From NCBI GenBank assembly GCA_003575245.1, contig NMQN01000885.1, positions 1 to 7,064 on the forward strand: a stretch of DNA of 7,064 nt, written 5' to 3'. The position numbers and the translations under genes are program-made. This document shows, piece after piece, positions 1 to 4,090 of this stretch; the stretch's first letter is position 1; each line of letters opens with the position of its first letter. This DNA comes from Candidatus Atribacteria bacterium 1244-E10-H5-B2 (GTDB taxonomy: Bacteria; Atribacterota; JS1; SB-45; 34-128). A model generated the notes under the pieces. The model was not told the DNA's origin. It did no database searches and was given only the letters and a program-made list of their open reading frames with translations.

Positions 1-21
1 AAGTTTATACCAGACTGGCCA

Positions 22-39
22 GGTTAACAAAAGTCAACC
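22..39. repeat. GGTTAAC-AAAA-GTCAACC imperfect inverted repeat, copy 1
   Basis: GGTTAACAAAAGTCAACC is an imperfect hairpin (GGTT/AACC and AC/GT pair, one A-C mismatch). The identical 18-mer recurs at 670-687, and a one-base variant at 1784-1801. All three are followed by a C/T-rich stretch. This is one of the elements showing that the non-coding array is built from reused parts. Confidence 0.75.
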
Positions 40-67
40 TTTTAGTTATTGAAAAAGGTCAGTGCAG

Positions 68-136
68 GTTCAGTATAAGTTCAGTAAGAAAGCAATAAAA
101 AAATGTCCCTGGAATGTCCCCGGGGTGTCCCCAGTT
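68..136. repeat. Upstream-type word arrays: GTTCAGTA x2 and TGTCCC x3, 11-nt period
   Basis: GTTCAGTA occurs at 68-75 and 79-86, exactly 11 nt apart. TGTCCC then occurs at 104-109, 115-120 and 126-131, again exactly 11 nt apart, followed by AGTTTAGCTAAAA, the typical linker after these arrays. I found no convincing reverse-complementary partner downstream. The segment 216-262 resembles a degraded CTCTTAT module with a small CCCTT/AAGGG stem. Confidence 0.7.
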
Positions 137-405
137 TAGCTAAAAAAAGAAGCAGAAAATTCAACTGATTCGACTGAAAAAACACAAAAAACACAGGAAA
201 AGCACAAAAAGGGGAAGCTCTTATCTATCCCTTAACAAAGGGTCAGGGGCTTTACAGGGGTAGATTAAATTTCGTAGGGTATCATAAGCGGTTAATGCTT
301 GGTAAGCAGATAACAAGGGTAGAAAGGCACCTGGAACGTGAATTTTACTACCAGATTAAAGAAAAGGATATCCTTCAATTATTAAAAAAAGTTAAGGTTA
401 AAATG

Positions 406-583
406 CTTCACTATCCTTCACTAATTACCAGGCAAATACTAGGCAAAGAATATGCTGGAATGTGATGGAAAATTATACTAGTAGTTAAAGTATTTGCTTA
501 TGTCAAAACTCTTATGGTTTAAGGATTTAGGGGGGATAGAAAATAATGATATTATAGTAAAATATAGTAGAAAATTCAGGGGG
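406..583 (+). ncRNA. Repeat module a (CTTCACTA arm, ATAGTA arm, G-run)
   Basis: CTTCACTA is repeated at 406-413 and 417-424 (11 nt). TACCAGGCAAA and TACTAGGCAAA are adjacent 11-mers at 426-447, and two GCTGGA-like 10-mers sit at 450-469. The conserved CTCTTAT-like core follows at 509-535, then ATAGTA repeated at 554 and 564 (10 nt), then AAAATTCAGGGGGG. The ACTA words can pair with the TAGT words but only for 4-5 bp each, so complementarity is weak here. No terminator follows. Whether this is transcribed is unknown. Confidence 0.4.
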
Positions 584-668
584 GATCGATGTAATAAAAG
601 GTTACATCTTCAGGTTTGTAAAGGTTTACATTTGGTTGCCCGCAGGTTTACAGTTATAGCAGATTTTC
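581..668. repeat. 88-bp direct repeat, left copy
   Basis: Positions 581-668 match 2579-2666 with only three substitutions (608/2606, 632/2630, 656/2654). The segment holds a 7-bp hairpin, GATGTAA (588-594) with TTACATC (602-608), and then GGTT-headed units starting at 613, 623, 634 and 645, that is 10, 11 and 11 nt apart. It follows a G-run of the preceding module and ends in the AGCAGATTTTC linker. Such high identity among otherwise diverged modules implies a recent duplication or conversion. Confidence 0.9.
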
Positions 669-669
669 G

Positions 670-687
670 GGTTAACAAAAGTCAACC
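670..687. repeat. GGTTAAC-AAAA-GTCAACC imperfect inverted repeat, copy 2
   Basis: Identical over 18 bases to 22-39. It lies directly after the 88-bp repeat. In the other copy of the 88-bp repeat (after 2666) this element is replaced by AGGTAGATAAAAATAGACA, so parts are shuffled between modules. Confidence 0.75.
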
Positions 688-726
688 TTTACCGGTTAAA
701 ATTTTCTGCTAAAAGGAAAATTTTCA

Positions 727-754
727 TCAACAAAAAGTCAACAAGAACTCAACA
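727..754. repeat. TCAACA x3 with 11-nt period
   Basis: TCAACA occurs at 727-732, 738-743 and 749-754, exactly 11 nt apart. It is followed at 791-810 by two 10-mers, GTTGCCACGG and GTTGGCCAGG, and then by the TTTTAGCTAAA linker at 822-832. No complementary downstream arm was found for TCAACA. Confidence 0.75.
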
Positions 755-849
755 GAAAACAATAGAGAATTATTCTGATGAGGCCAGAGCGTTGCCACGG
801 GTTGGCCAGGTTACCGGGTAAGTTTTAGCTAAAGAAGGATTGAAACAGA

Positions 850-1083
850 AGTATCACGGAAGTAGCACGGAAGTTTACAGTTTTAGCGATAAAAAACTAA
901 ACCAAGACTATACCGGGACTATACCAAAAAAAGGCTCTGCGGAGAACTCCACTACTACGGAACTACTAAATATTTTTCGTAAAAATAAAAACTAACTGCT
1001 TATATCAAGGCTCTTATTATTCAAAGGCTTCAAGGGATAAATAAGAAAAATTATAGTTCGGTATAGTTCACTAATTAGGGGGT
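850..1083 (+). ncRNA. Repeat module b, with 17-bp complementary arms
   Basis: Upstream arms: AGTATCACGGA, AGTAGCACGGA and AGTTTACAGTT as adjacent 11-mers (850-882), GACTATACC at 906-914 and 917-925, and ACTACTA at 951-957 and 962-968, all 11 nt apart. A conserved CTCTTAT...AAGG core lies at 1011-1035. The downstream arm is TATAGTTC at 1052-1059 and 1062-1069 (10 nt), followed by ACTAATTAGGGGG. Positions 906-914 pair with 1060-1068 and 916-923 pair with 1052-1059, leaving only G915 bulged: 17 pairs, two of them G-U. This is the clearest evidence that the two arms form one hairpin. No T-tract terminator follows. Transcription is inferred, not shown. Confidence 0.5.
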
Positions 1084-1102
1084 AGATTATTCTTTAAATA
1101 AA

Positions 1103-1174
1103 CTAAACCAAGGTGATACCAAAGAAGAAATAAAAAGGGTAAAATTATATTAGGATATATTAGAAAATTCAGGG
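1103..1174 (+). ncRNA. Repeat module h (short, terminator-linked)
   Basis: ACCAA occurs at 1107-1111 and 1118-1122 (11 nt) within CCAAGGTGATACC. The CTCTTAT core is missing. The downstream arm is TATATTAG repeated at 1147-1154 and 1157-1164 (10 nt), then AAAATTCAGGGGG. The two arms are not complementary. The module runs directly into the terminator at 1175. Confidence 0.4.
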
Positions 1175-1219
1175 GGTAACTTCTACCATTCTATAATGTA
1201 GAATTACCTTCTTTTTTTA
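1175..1219 (+). terminator. Rho-independent terminator of module h
   Basis: GGTAA (1175-1179) pairs with TTACC (1204-1208), and TTCTAC (1181-1186) pairs with GTAGAA (1198-1203), with C1180 bulged. ATT/AAT can extend the stem inside. A T-rich tract with seven consecutive T follows at 1212-1218. The G-run of the module forms the base of the stem. Confidence 0.8.
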
Positions 1220-1267
1220 TTTCTGATCCTGATAAAAATTTTGAGAGAAATTATAAATAGCTTATTT

Positions 1268-1346
1268 ATATCAAAAGTCTTGTTTATAAAAGGTCTTAAA
1301 AGATAAAGAAGAAAAATTATAGTTCAATTTAGTTCCGAAAAGTGGG
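1268..1346 (+). ncRNA. Repeat module c (AGTTC arm)
   Basis: It has the conserved core (TCAAAAGTCTTG, then AAAAGGTCTTAAAAGATAA), ATTATAGTTC, and a second AGTTC 10 nt later (1321 and 1331), ending in GTGGGGG. No upstream arm lies beside it. TAGTTCCG (1330-1337) is, however, a perfect reverse complement of CGGAACTA in the ACTAC arrays at 958-965, 2445-2452 and 2456-2463, so its partner arm may have been separated from it. Confidence 0.4.
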
Positions 1347-1362
1347 GGCTGGGAAGGTAATA

Positions 1363-1483
1363 AAAGGCTTTTTTTCTTTCAGGAGATCTCAGGAACCGGG
1401 AAAGTCAGGAAAGGGTTAATAACAAAGGGTAAGAGAAGGGAGAAAGGCTTTTATTTTTTTAGGAGATCTCGGGGACCTCGGGA
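1363..1483. repeat. Imperfect tandem repeat of about 40 bp around AGGAGATCTC
   Basis: Two related segments start near 1363 and 1443, 80 bp apart. Each has AAAGGCTTTT, a T-rich run, AGGAGATCTC (palindromic GAGATCTC), and an ACC-GGG or ACCTCGGG end. The T-rich runs could act as weak terminators, but I see no solid stem before them. Another 10-nt word pair, TATGCTGGAA/TATGGTGGAA, follows at 1494-1513. Confidence 0.6.
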
Positions 1484-1539
1484 AGGTTAAAAGTATGCTG
1501 GAATATGGTGGAATTGATGATACAAATTAGGGGACTGGG

Positions 1540-1738
1540 AATGTAATAAAATATTACATTTTCAGGTTTACAAAAGGTTGATATTAGGGTTACATTTTCA
1601 GGTAAGAATTTCTTACAAAAATAAGAAAGTTAGCTGGTAATTGAAAGGCTTACAGGCTAGGGCTTCTATTAGAAATAAGAAGTAAAATTATATGTCATTA
1701 TATGACACTAAATTAGGGGGTAAACATATCCTCTAATT
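1540..1738 (+). ncRNA. Repeat module d with three local hairpins
   Basis: AATGTAATA (1540-1548) and TATTACATT (1552-1560) form a perfect 9-bp inverted repeat with a 3-nt loop. GGTT-headed units follow at 1565, 1576 and 1588. The core is at 1643-1680. The downstream arm is itself a hairpin, TGTCAT (1693-1698) with ATGACA (1702-1707), and keeps the 10-nt spacing. The G-run then pairs as AATTAGGGGG (1711-1720) with TCCTCTAATT (1729-1738): ten pairs, two of them G-U. No T-tract follows, so this last stem is not a classical terminator. Confidence 0.45.
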
Positions 1739-1783
1739 GTTGCAAAAGGTTGATATTTTAGATAGACAAAAATAGACATTTCG

Positions 1784-1950
1784 GGTTAACTAAAGTCAAC
1801 CTCTGAAAGGTTGACAAAAGTTGACATTTTAAGTTAATAATTTTGATAAAAATAAAAGAGTTAAGCGATGACTAAAAGGCTTATAAACCAGGCTTTCTAT
1901 TTAGAATAATAAGCAAGATTATATGTCGGAACATGTCGGTAAAATGGGGG
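1784..1950 (+). ncRNA. Repeat module e (TTGACA arm pairing with TGTCGG arm)
   Basis: It starts with GGTTAACTAAAGTCAACC (1784-1801). GTCAACCT (1795-1802) forms a perfect 8-bp hairpin with AGGTTGAC (1808-1815). TTGACA is repeated at 1811 and 1821, and TGTCGG at 1924 and 1934, both 10 nt apart. TTGACA 1811-1816 pairs with TGTCGG 1934-1939, and 1821-1826 with 1924-1929, using G-U pairs and leaving a symmetric 4x4 internal loop. The local hairpin and the long-range pairing exclude each other, which could allow switching. The module ends in AAAATGGGGG. Confidence 0.5.
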
Positions 1951-1992
1951 TAGATTATCCCATTTTATAGGGTAGATTTATCTTCTTTTTTT
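1949..1992 (+). terminator. Probable weak terminator of module e
   Basis: AGAT (1952-1955) can pair with ATCT (1980-1983), and CCC (1959-1961) with GGG (1970-1972), around ATTTTATA. Seven or more T follow at 1986-1992. The sequence is a diverged version of the better terminator at 2855-2898, so it may be partly decayed. Confidence 0.45.
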
Positions 1993-2008
1993 ATTTCTGA
2001 TTTACTAA

Positions 2009-2105
2009 ACCAAAGTGATACCAAGGTGATACCAAAAAGCGATAAAAGATTGCACTGGGTCAGAGAAATTAATGTCGTTAGAACGTCGTTATGGTGTCGT
2101 CAATT
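2009..2105. repeat. ACCAA x3 and GTCGT x3 word arrays, 11-nt period
   Basis: ACCAA occurs at 2009, 2020 and 2031 inside GTGATACCAAGGTGATACC. GTCGT occurs at 2074, 2085 and 2096, followed by CAATTTAGC. Both triplets have exact 11-nt spacing. The second closely parallels the TGTCCC x3 array at 104-131 with a different word, showing that the frame is kept while the word changes. Confidence 0.75.
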
Positions 2106-2147
2106 TAGCAGGGGAAAGATGATTCGTTAAAAGCTAATGCATCGAGA

Positions 2148-2354
2148 TTGACAACAAATGATAACCTTAAAGCAGAAATAGAAAGAAGGTTAAAAGGTAT
2201 AAACCTTATAGATAGACTGCGTTTGGGGTATGTGAGCGAAATTGCTTTGGCAGAGCTGGTTATCATTTTACAAGATGATATAGAAGAATGTCCCCAAAAT
2301 GTCACCAGTTTAGCTAAAAAAAATGTCGTCAGAGTTTTGTTATGGCTTTGTTAA
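2148..2354 (+). CDS. Possible small protein or coding remnant inside the array
   Basis: This is an open frame of 68 codons if it starts at TTG 2148; the frame is open from 2109. The residues look protein-like, with an amphipathic helical N-terminal half (KAEIERRLKGINLIDRLRL) and an acidic segment, and no family is recognised. There is no ATG in frame and no ribosome site before the TTG. The 3' end overlaps repeat words (TGTC at 2289 and 2300, TTTGTTA at 2336 and 2347), and the stop lies inside the AATTCAGGGGG motif. It may be a real small gene, a captured gene fragment, or chance. I would not rely on it. Confidence 0.25.
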   Translation: MTTNDNLKAEIERRLKGINLIDRLRLGYVSEIALAELVIILQDDIEECPQNVTSLAKKNVVRVLLWLC

Positions 2355-2363
2355 TTCAGGGGG
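2153..2363 (+). ncRNA. Repeat module i (AACAAA..ATAAC pairs with GTTAT..TTTGTT)
   Basis: The downstream arm is TTTGTTA at 2336-2342 and 2347-2353 (11 nt), then ATTCAGGGGG. AACAAA (2153-2158) pairs with TTTGTT (2347-2352), and ATAAC (2161-2165) pairs with GTTAT (2339-2343): 11 pairs around a 2x3 internal loop. TGTC words at 2289 and 2300 and AGTTTAGC lie between. The module overlaps the doubtful small ORF. Confidence 0.4.
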
Positions 2364-2383
2364 TAGAGATACCCTCTTTTTTT
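2359..2383 (+). terminator. Rho-independent terminator of module i
   Basis: GGGGGTA (2359-2365) pairs with TACCCTC (2370-2376) over seven pairs (one G-U), closed by a GAGA tetraloop of the stable GNRA class, and is followed by seven T (2377-2383). It is the cleanest terminator in the window. Its stem is built from the G-run that ends the module. Confidence 0.85.
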
Positions 2384-2404
2384 ATCCGGGGAATGATCCT
2401 TTTA

Positions 2405-2578
2405 GTTGCCCATAGGTTGGCCAGAAGTTGCCAATTTTAGTAGACGGAACTACTACGGAACTACTACAAAATTTTGCTAATAATAAAATTATCTACTTAC
2501 ATTGAAACTCTTATAAATTAGGCTTCTTAAAAGATAAATTAAAAAAATTATATGATACTATATGATACAAATTAGGGG
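2405..2578 (+). ncRNA. Repeat module f (GTTGCC x3, CGGAACTACTA x2, TATGATAC x2)
   Basis: GTTG-headed words lie at 2405, 2416 and 2427. CGGAACTACTA lies at 2445-2455 and 2456-2466 as perfect adjacent 11-mers. The core lies at 2508-2535, and TATGATAC occurs at 2551 and 2561 (10 nt) before AAATTAGGGG. Here the downstream words are not complementary to the upstream ones, an exception to modules b, e, g and i. No terminator follows; the sequence passes straight into the second 88-bp repeat. Confidence 0.45.
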
Positions 2579-2666
2579 GGGGATCGATGTAATAAAAGGT
2601 TACATTTTCAGGTTTGTAAAGGTTTACATCTGGTTGCCCGCAGGTTTACAGTTTTAGCAGATTTTC
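2579..2666. repeat. 88-bp direct repeat, right copy
   Basis: Differs from 581-668 at three positions. The C-to-T change at 2606 shortens the hairpin to ATGTAA/TTACAT. The GGTT-headed unit array is retained. Confidence 0.9.
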
Positions 2667-2700
2667 AGGTAGATAAAAATAGACATTGGAATAAATTAAA

Positions 2701-2859
2701 TCAAGATGATATCAAGATGATATCAAGATGATACCAATTCAGATTAAAAATTTTGCTAAAAATAAAATAGCCTAGTAACATCAAAGCTCTTATAATTTAA
2801 GGGTCTTAGGGAATCAAAGAATAAAATTATATTGCATTATATTGCACTAATTCAGGGGG
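2701..2859 (+). ncRNA. Repeat module g (TCAAGATGATA x3 pairing with TTATATTGCA x2)
   Basis: Three perfect adjacent 11-mers TCAAGATGATA occupy 2701-2733. The linker TTTTGCTAAAAATAAAA and the core (CTCTTATAATTTAAGGG) follow. Two perfect adjacent 10-mers TTATATTGCA (2827-2846) precede CTAATTCAGGGGG. CAAGATGAT and ATTATATTG pair at eight of nine positions (one G-U, one A-G mismatch), and this holds for each copy. Three upstream copies against two downstream copies give two possible registers. AATTA (2694-2698) can also pair with TAATT (2848-2852) at the base. This is the most regular module in the array. Confidence 0.5.
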
Positions 2860-2899
2860 TAGTATCCCATTTTATAGGGTAGAACTACCCTCTTTTTTA
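2855..2899 (+). terminator. Terminator of module g with two alternative stems
   Basis: GGGGGTAG (2855-2862) can pair with CTACCCTC (2885-2892), enclosing CCC/GGG. Alternatively AGGGTA (2876-2881) pairs with TACCCT (2886-2891). Both end just before six T (2893-2898). The two stems compete for the same 3' strand, as in an attenuator, but both are followed by the T-tract. Confidence 0.75.
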
Positions 2900-2927
2900 T
2901 TCTCACGAATACGATCCTTCGATAATA

Positions 2928-3100
2928 TTATGTAAAGTAAACTTATTATAGCTAACTATCCCTTATTCTATAAGGCTTTTAGCTAAAATACCACGCTATA
3001 TATAGCGTAGGTTAAAGGCGAAAAGCAATGAAAATAGACGTCCTGAAACCCTTATAAACAAAGGGCTTTAAGGGGGTCTTTTCTCAATTACTTTACATAA
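2928..3100. mobile_element. Possible MITE-like element bounded by 13-bp inverted repeats
   Basis: TTATGTAAAGTAA at 2928-2940 and TTACTTTACATAA at 3088-3100 are perfect reverse complements 173 bp apart overall. Between them lie the palindrome at 2993-3008 and a partial module core (CCCTT ATAAACA AAGGG, then TTTAAGGGGG) at 3049-3075. TTATTATAG occurs as a direct repeat at 2944-2952 and 3104-3112. There is no coding sequence inside. A miniature transposable element or a large cruciform/regulatory region are both possible; flanking target duplications are not clear. Confidence 0.4.
2993..3008. promoter_or_regulatory. Perfect 16-bp palindrome ACGCTATATATAGCGT
   Basis: ACGCTATA/TATAGCGT is a perfect palindrome. 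ACC (2990-2992) and GGT (3010-3012) extend it with one bulged A. It is a candidate operator for a dimeric regulator or a small hairpin. It lies about 215 bp before the HTH gene. Confidence 0.5.
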
Positions 3101-3161
3101 CAGTTATTATAGGACATTGTAAATGTTTAAAAAGGTTTATAGAATTTTATCTCTTTTCTAC

Positions 3162-3190
3162 TTGCTTTATATATTTAGATATGGTAAAAT
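3162..3190 (+). promoter_or_regulatory. Sigma-70-type promoter for the HTH gene
   Basis: TTGCTT (3162-3167) and TAAAAT (3185-3190) are separated by 17 bp and lie 34 bp before the ATG at 3224. AGATAT at 3177-3182 and 3192-3197 flanks the -10 box and could be an operator for autoregulation. That role is inferred. Confidence 0.55.
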
Positions 3191-3223
3191 CAGATATATC
3201 AAATATTAAGGGGGTTTAAGGTT

Positions 3224-3424
3224 ATGCCTAACAAGAAGATCAAGATAGGTAGAAAGCAATTCTATAATGTAGAAGCCTTATCAAAGATGTTAAAAATACC
3301 ATCGGAGACGGTCAGGAAGTATATAAACCGGGGCAGGTTAAAGGCTATCAAGATCGGTAAATTCTATATGGTATCAGAAGAAAACTTGCAGAGATTTTTA
3401 GATGGGGAAGGTGATAAAAGATAA
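3224..3424 (+). CDS. Excisionase/MerR-like helix-turn-helix DNA-binding protein
   Basis: A 66-residue protein, typical in size for the HTH_17/excisionase group. Residues about 12-35 (YNVEALSKMLKIPSETVRKY) form the helix-turn-helix, followed by INRGRLKAIKIGKFYMVSEENLQRFL, the wing and closing helix that read DNA in this family. AAGGGGG at 3208-3214 is the ribosome site, nine bases before the ATG. It is the first gene after the repeat array and has its own promoter. In mobile elements such proteins act as excision directionality factors or small repressors and often bind direct repeats spaced by a helical turn. Binding to the 10/11-bp repeats is possible but not shown. No integrase is in the window. 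Confidence 0.85.
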   Translation: MPNKKIKIGRKQFYNVEALSKMLKIPSETVRKYINRGRLKAIKIGKFYMVSEENLQRFLDGEGDKR

Positions 3425-3472
3425 GCCGAAGGGGATAAATGAGGTTAAATTTAAAAACTCTAAAAAAATTTT

Positions 3473-3502
3473 GCCTTCTTATAAGTGGGAATTGAAGAAG
3501 GC
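3473..3502. other. Hairpin between the HTH gene and the next gene
   Basis: GCCTTCTT (3473-3480) and AAGAAGGC (3495-3502) are perfect 8-bp inverted repeats with a 14-nt loop. No T-tract follows on the + strand, so read-through into the next gene is likely. On the - strand AAAATTTTTTT follows, so it could stop antisense transcripts. Confidence 0.5.
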
Positions 3503-3563
3503 TTGACCGAAAAAAAGAGGAATGAGCATTAAAAATTTAGGGAAGGGGTGATAAATAAAAATT

Positions 3564-4058
3564 ATGAATACCAGGGAAGAAATTATTAATCTTTTATCTA
3601 AAAATAAAAAACCTTTGGGTCCTAAAACCATTGCCCTCGAACTTAAAAAAAGTAGTGTGAATGTAAGGAAGATTTTATCTCTCTTATGCAAAGAGAAAAA
3701 GCTCACCAGGGTTGGCTTTGGTAAATATGTATTTTTAAGTGTGAATAAAAGTGTGAATAAAAGTGTGAATGTTTTAGGTAAAAGTGTGAATGTTAAGACT
3801 CCAGAGGCAAAGAAGTTAATCAATAGGGAAATCAATAAATACCGGAGAACTTATTTTCAGAGGCTAAAAATAAAAGATCCTGAGGCCTACGGAAAAATGA
3901 GAAAGGCAAAAAATAGGTATCTCAGAGATTGGCGGGCCAGGAATCCGGACTACAATAAAAATTGGCTAAAAGCATATTATAAAAAATACCCGGAGAGGGT
4001 CAGAGAATACCAGAGGCGATACTGGCTCAAAAAAGCTCTACCCCGGGCAGGCAGTTAA
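3564..4058 (+). CDS. Winged-helix protein with basic, tyrosine-rich C-terminal tail
   Basis: 164 residues in three parts. Residues 1-55 look like a winged helix-turn-helix (EEIINLLSKNKKPLGPKTIALELKKS, a recognition-helix region, then GFGKYVF as wing). Residues about 58-78 are a serine-valine-asparagine linker (SVNKSVNKSVN) encoded by tandem GTGTGAAT units. Residues about 80-160 are very basic and tyrosine-rich with a loose repeat of the type YRRTYFQR, RYLRDWRARNPDY, YYKKYPERVREYQRRYW, as seen in tails attached to phage HNH and DNA-binding proteins. No nuclease motif is visible. The ATG is 14 bases after AAGGGGTG, a long spacing, but no better start is present. Probably a DNA-binding protein of the mobile element; its exact role is unknown. 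Confidence 0.7.
   Translation: MNTREEIINLLSKNKKPLGPKTIALELKKSSVNVRKILSLLCKEKKLTRVGFGKYVFLSVNKSVNKSVNVLGKSVNVKTPEAKKLINREINKYRRTYFQRLKIKDPEAYGKMRKAKNRYLRDWRARNPDYNKNWLKAYYKKYPERVREYQRRYWLKKALPRAGS
3655..3791. repeat. Five GTGTGAAT units inside the winged-helix gene
   Basis: GTGTGAAT occurs at 3655, 3739, 3751, 3763 and 3784. Three are 12 bp apart and the next is 21 bp further on, so all of the last four keep the reading frame and encode SVN. They may simply be a codon-level tandem expansion, or iteron-like binding sites within the gene of a DNA-binding protein. Confidence 0.65.
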
Positions 4059-4090
4059 AAAAGAATTTAAAGGAAGGTGATAAATAGATA

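Larger units (their letters stand above)
1..3120. repeat. Gene-poor array of diverged short-word repeat modules
   Basis: About 3.1 kb with stops in all frames and only one small open frame worth considering (2148-2354). It is filled with short words repeated at 10- or 11-nt spacing, joined by recurring linkers: TTTTAGC, TTTTGCTAAAAATAAAA, CTCTTATAA, AAAATTATA, AATTCAGGGGG. At least seven copies of the CTCTTAT-to-GGGGG part are visible, starting near 503, 1004, 1268, 1641, 1873, 2501 and 2780, with shortened ones near 1141 and 2318. Copy spacing is irregular, so this is neither a simple satellite nor a CRISPR. The 10/11-nt periods are not multiples of three, which argues against decayed coding repeats. 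The terminators in it read rightward. Function unknown; structured RNAs, operator clusters or a replication/recombination region are all possible. Confidence 0.75.

Noticed and set aside
494..712. 72-codon open frame on the + strand
   Set aside because: It runs through the 88-bp repeat and other array words, has no ribosome site, and its translation has no protein-like pattern.
1811..1826. TTGACA boxes as -35 promoter elements
   Set aside because: The two TTGACA words follow the 10-nt repeat rule of the module, and no good -10 box lies 16-18 bp downstream.
2105..2305. 66-codon frame on the - strand
   Set aside because: Shadow opposite the more protein-like + strand frame; no ribosome site.
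1175..2899. Tandem T-box or other known riboswitches
   Set aside because: The terminators fit, but the T-box core motif and other known aptamer signatures are absent and no downstream genes are controlled.
1..3120. CRISPR or CRISPR-like array
   Set aside because: No constant repeat alternates with unique spacers at fixed length; copies are diverged, spacing is irregular, and no cas-like gene is in the window.
1..3120. TIGR-type array of dual-guide RNAs
   Set aside because: The doubled variable words are suggestive, but the same word is repeated within a module, the module length is irregular, and there is no Nop-domain partner gene.
1..3120. Integron cassette array (attC sites)
   Set aside because: No paired GTTRRRY/RYYYAAC cores bounding palindromic sites, and no cassettes with genes between modules.
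3439..3495. 18-residue peptide after the HTH gene
   Set aside because: AAGGGG precedes the ATG, but it is too short to support and overlaps the hairpin at 3473-3502.
3479..3835. 118-codon frame on the - strand
   Set aside because: Antisense to the winged-helix gene; the leucine- and phenylalanine-rich translation comes from A-rich codons on the other strand.
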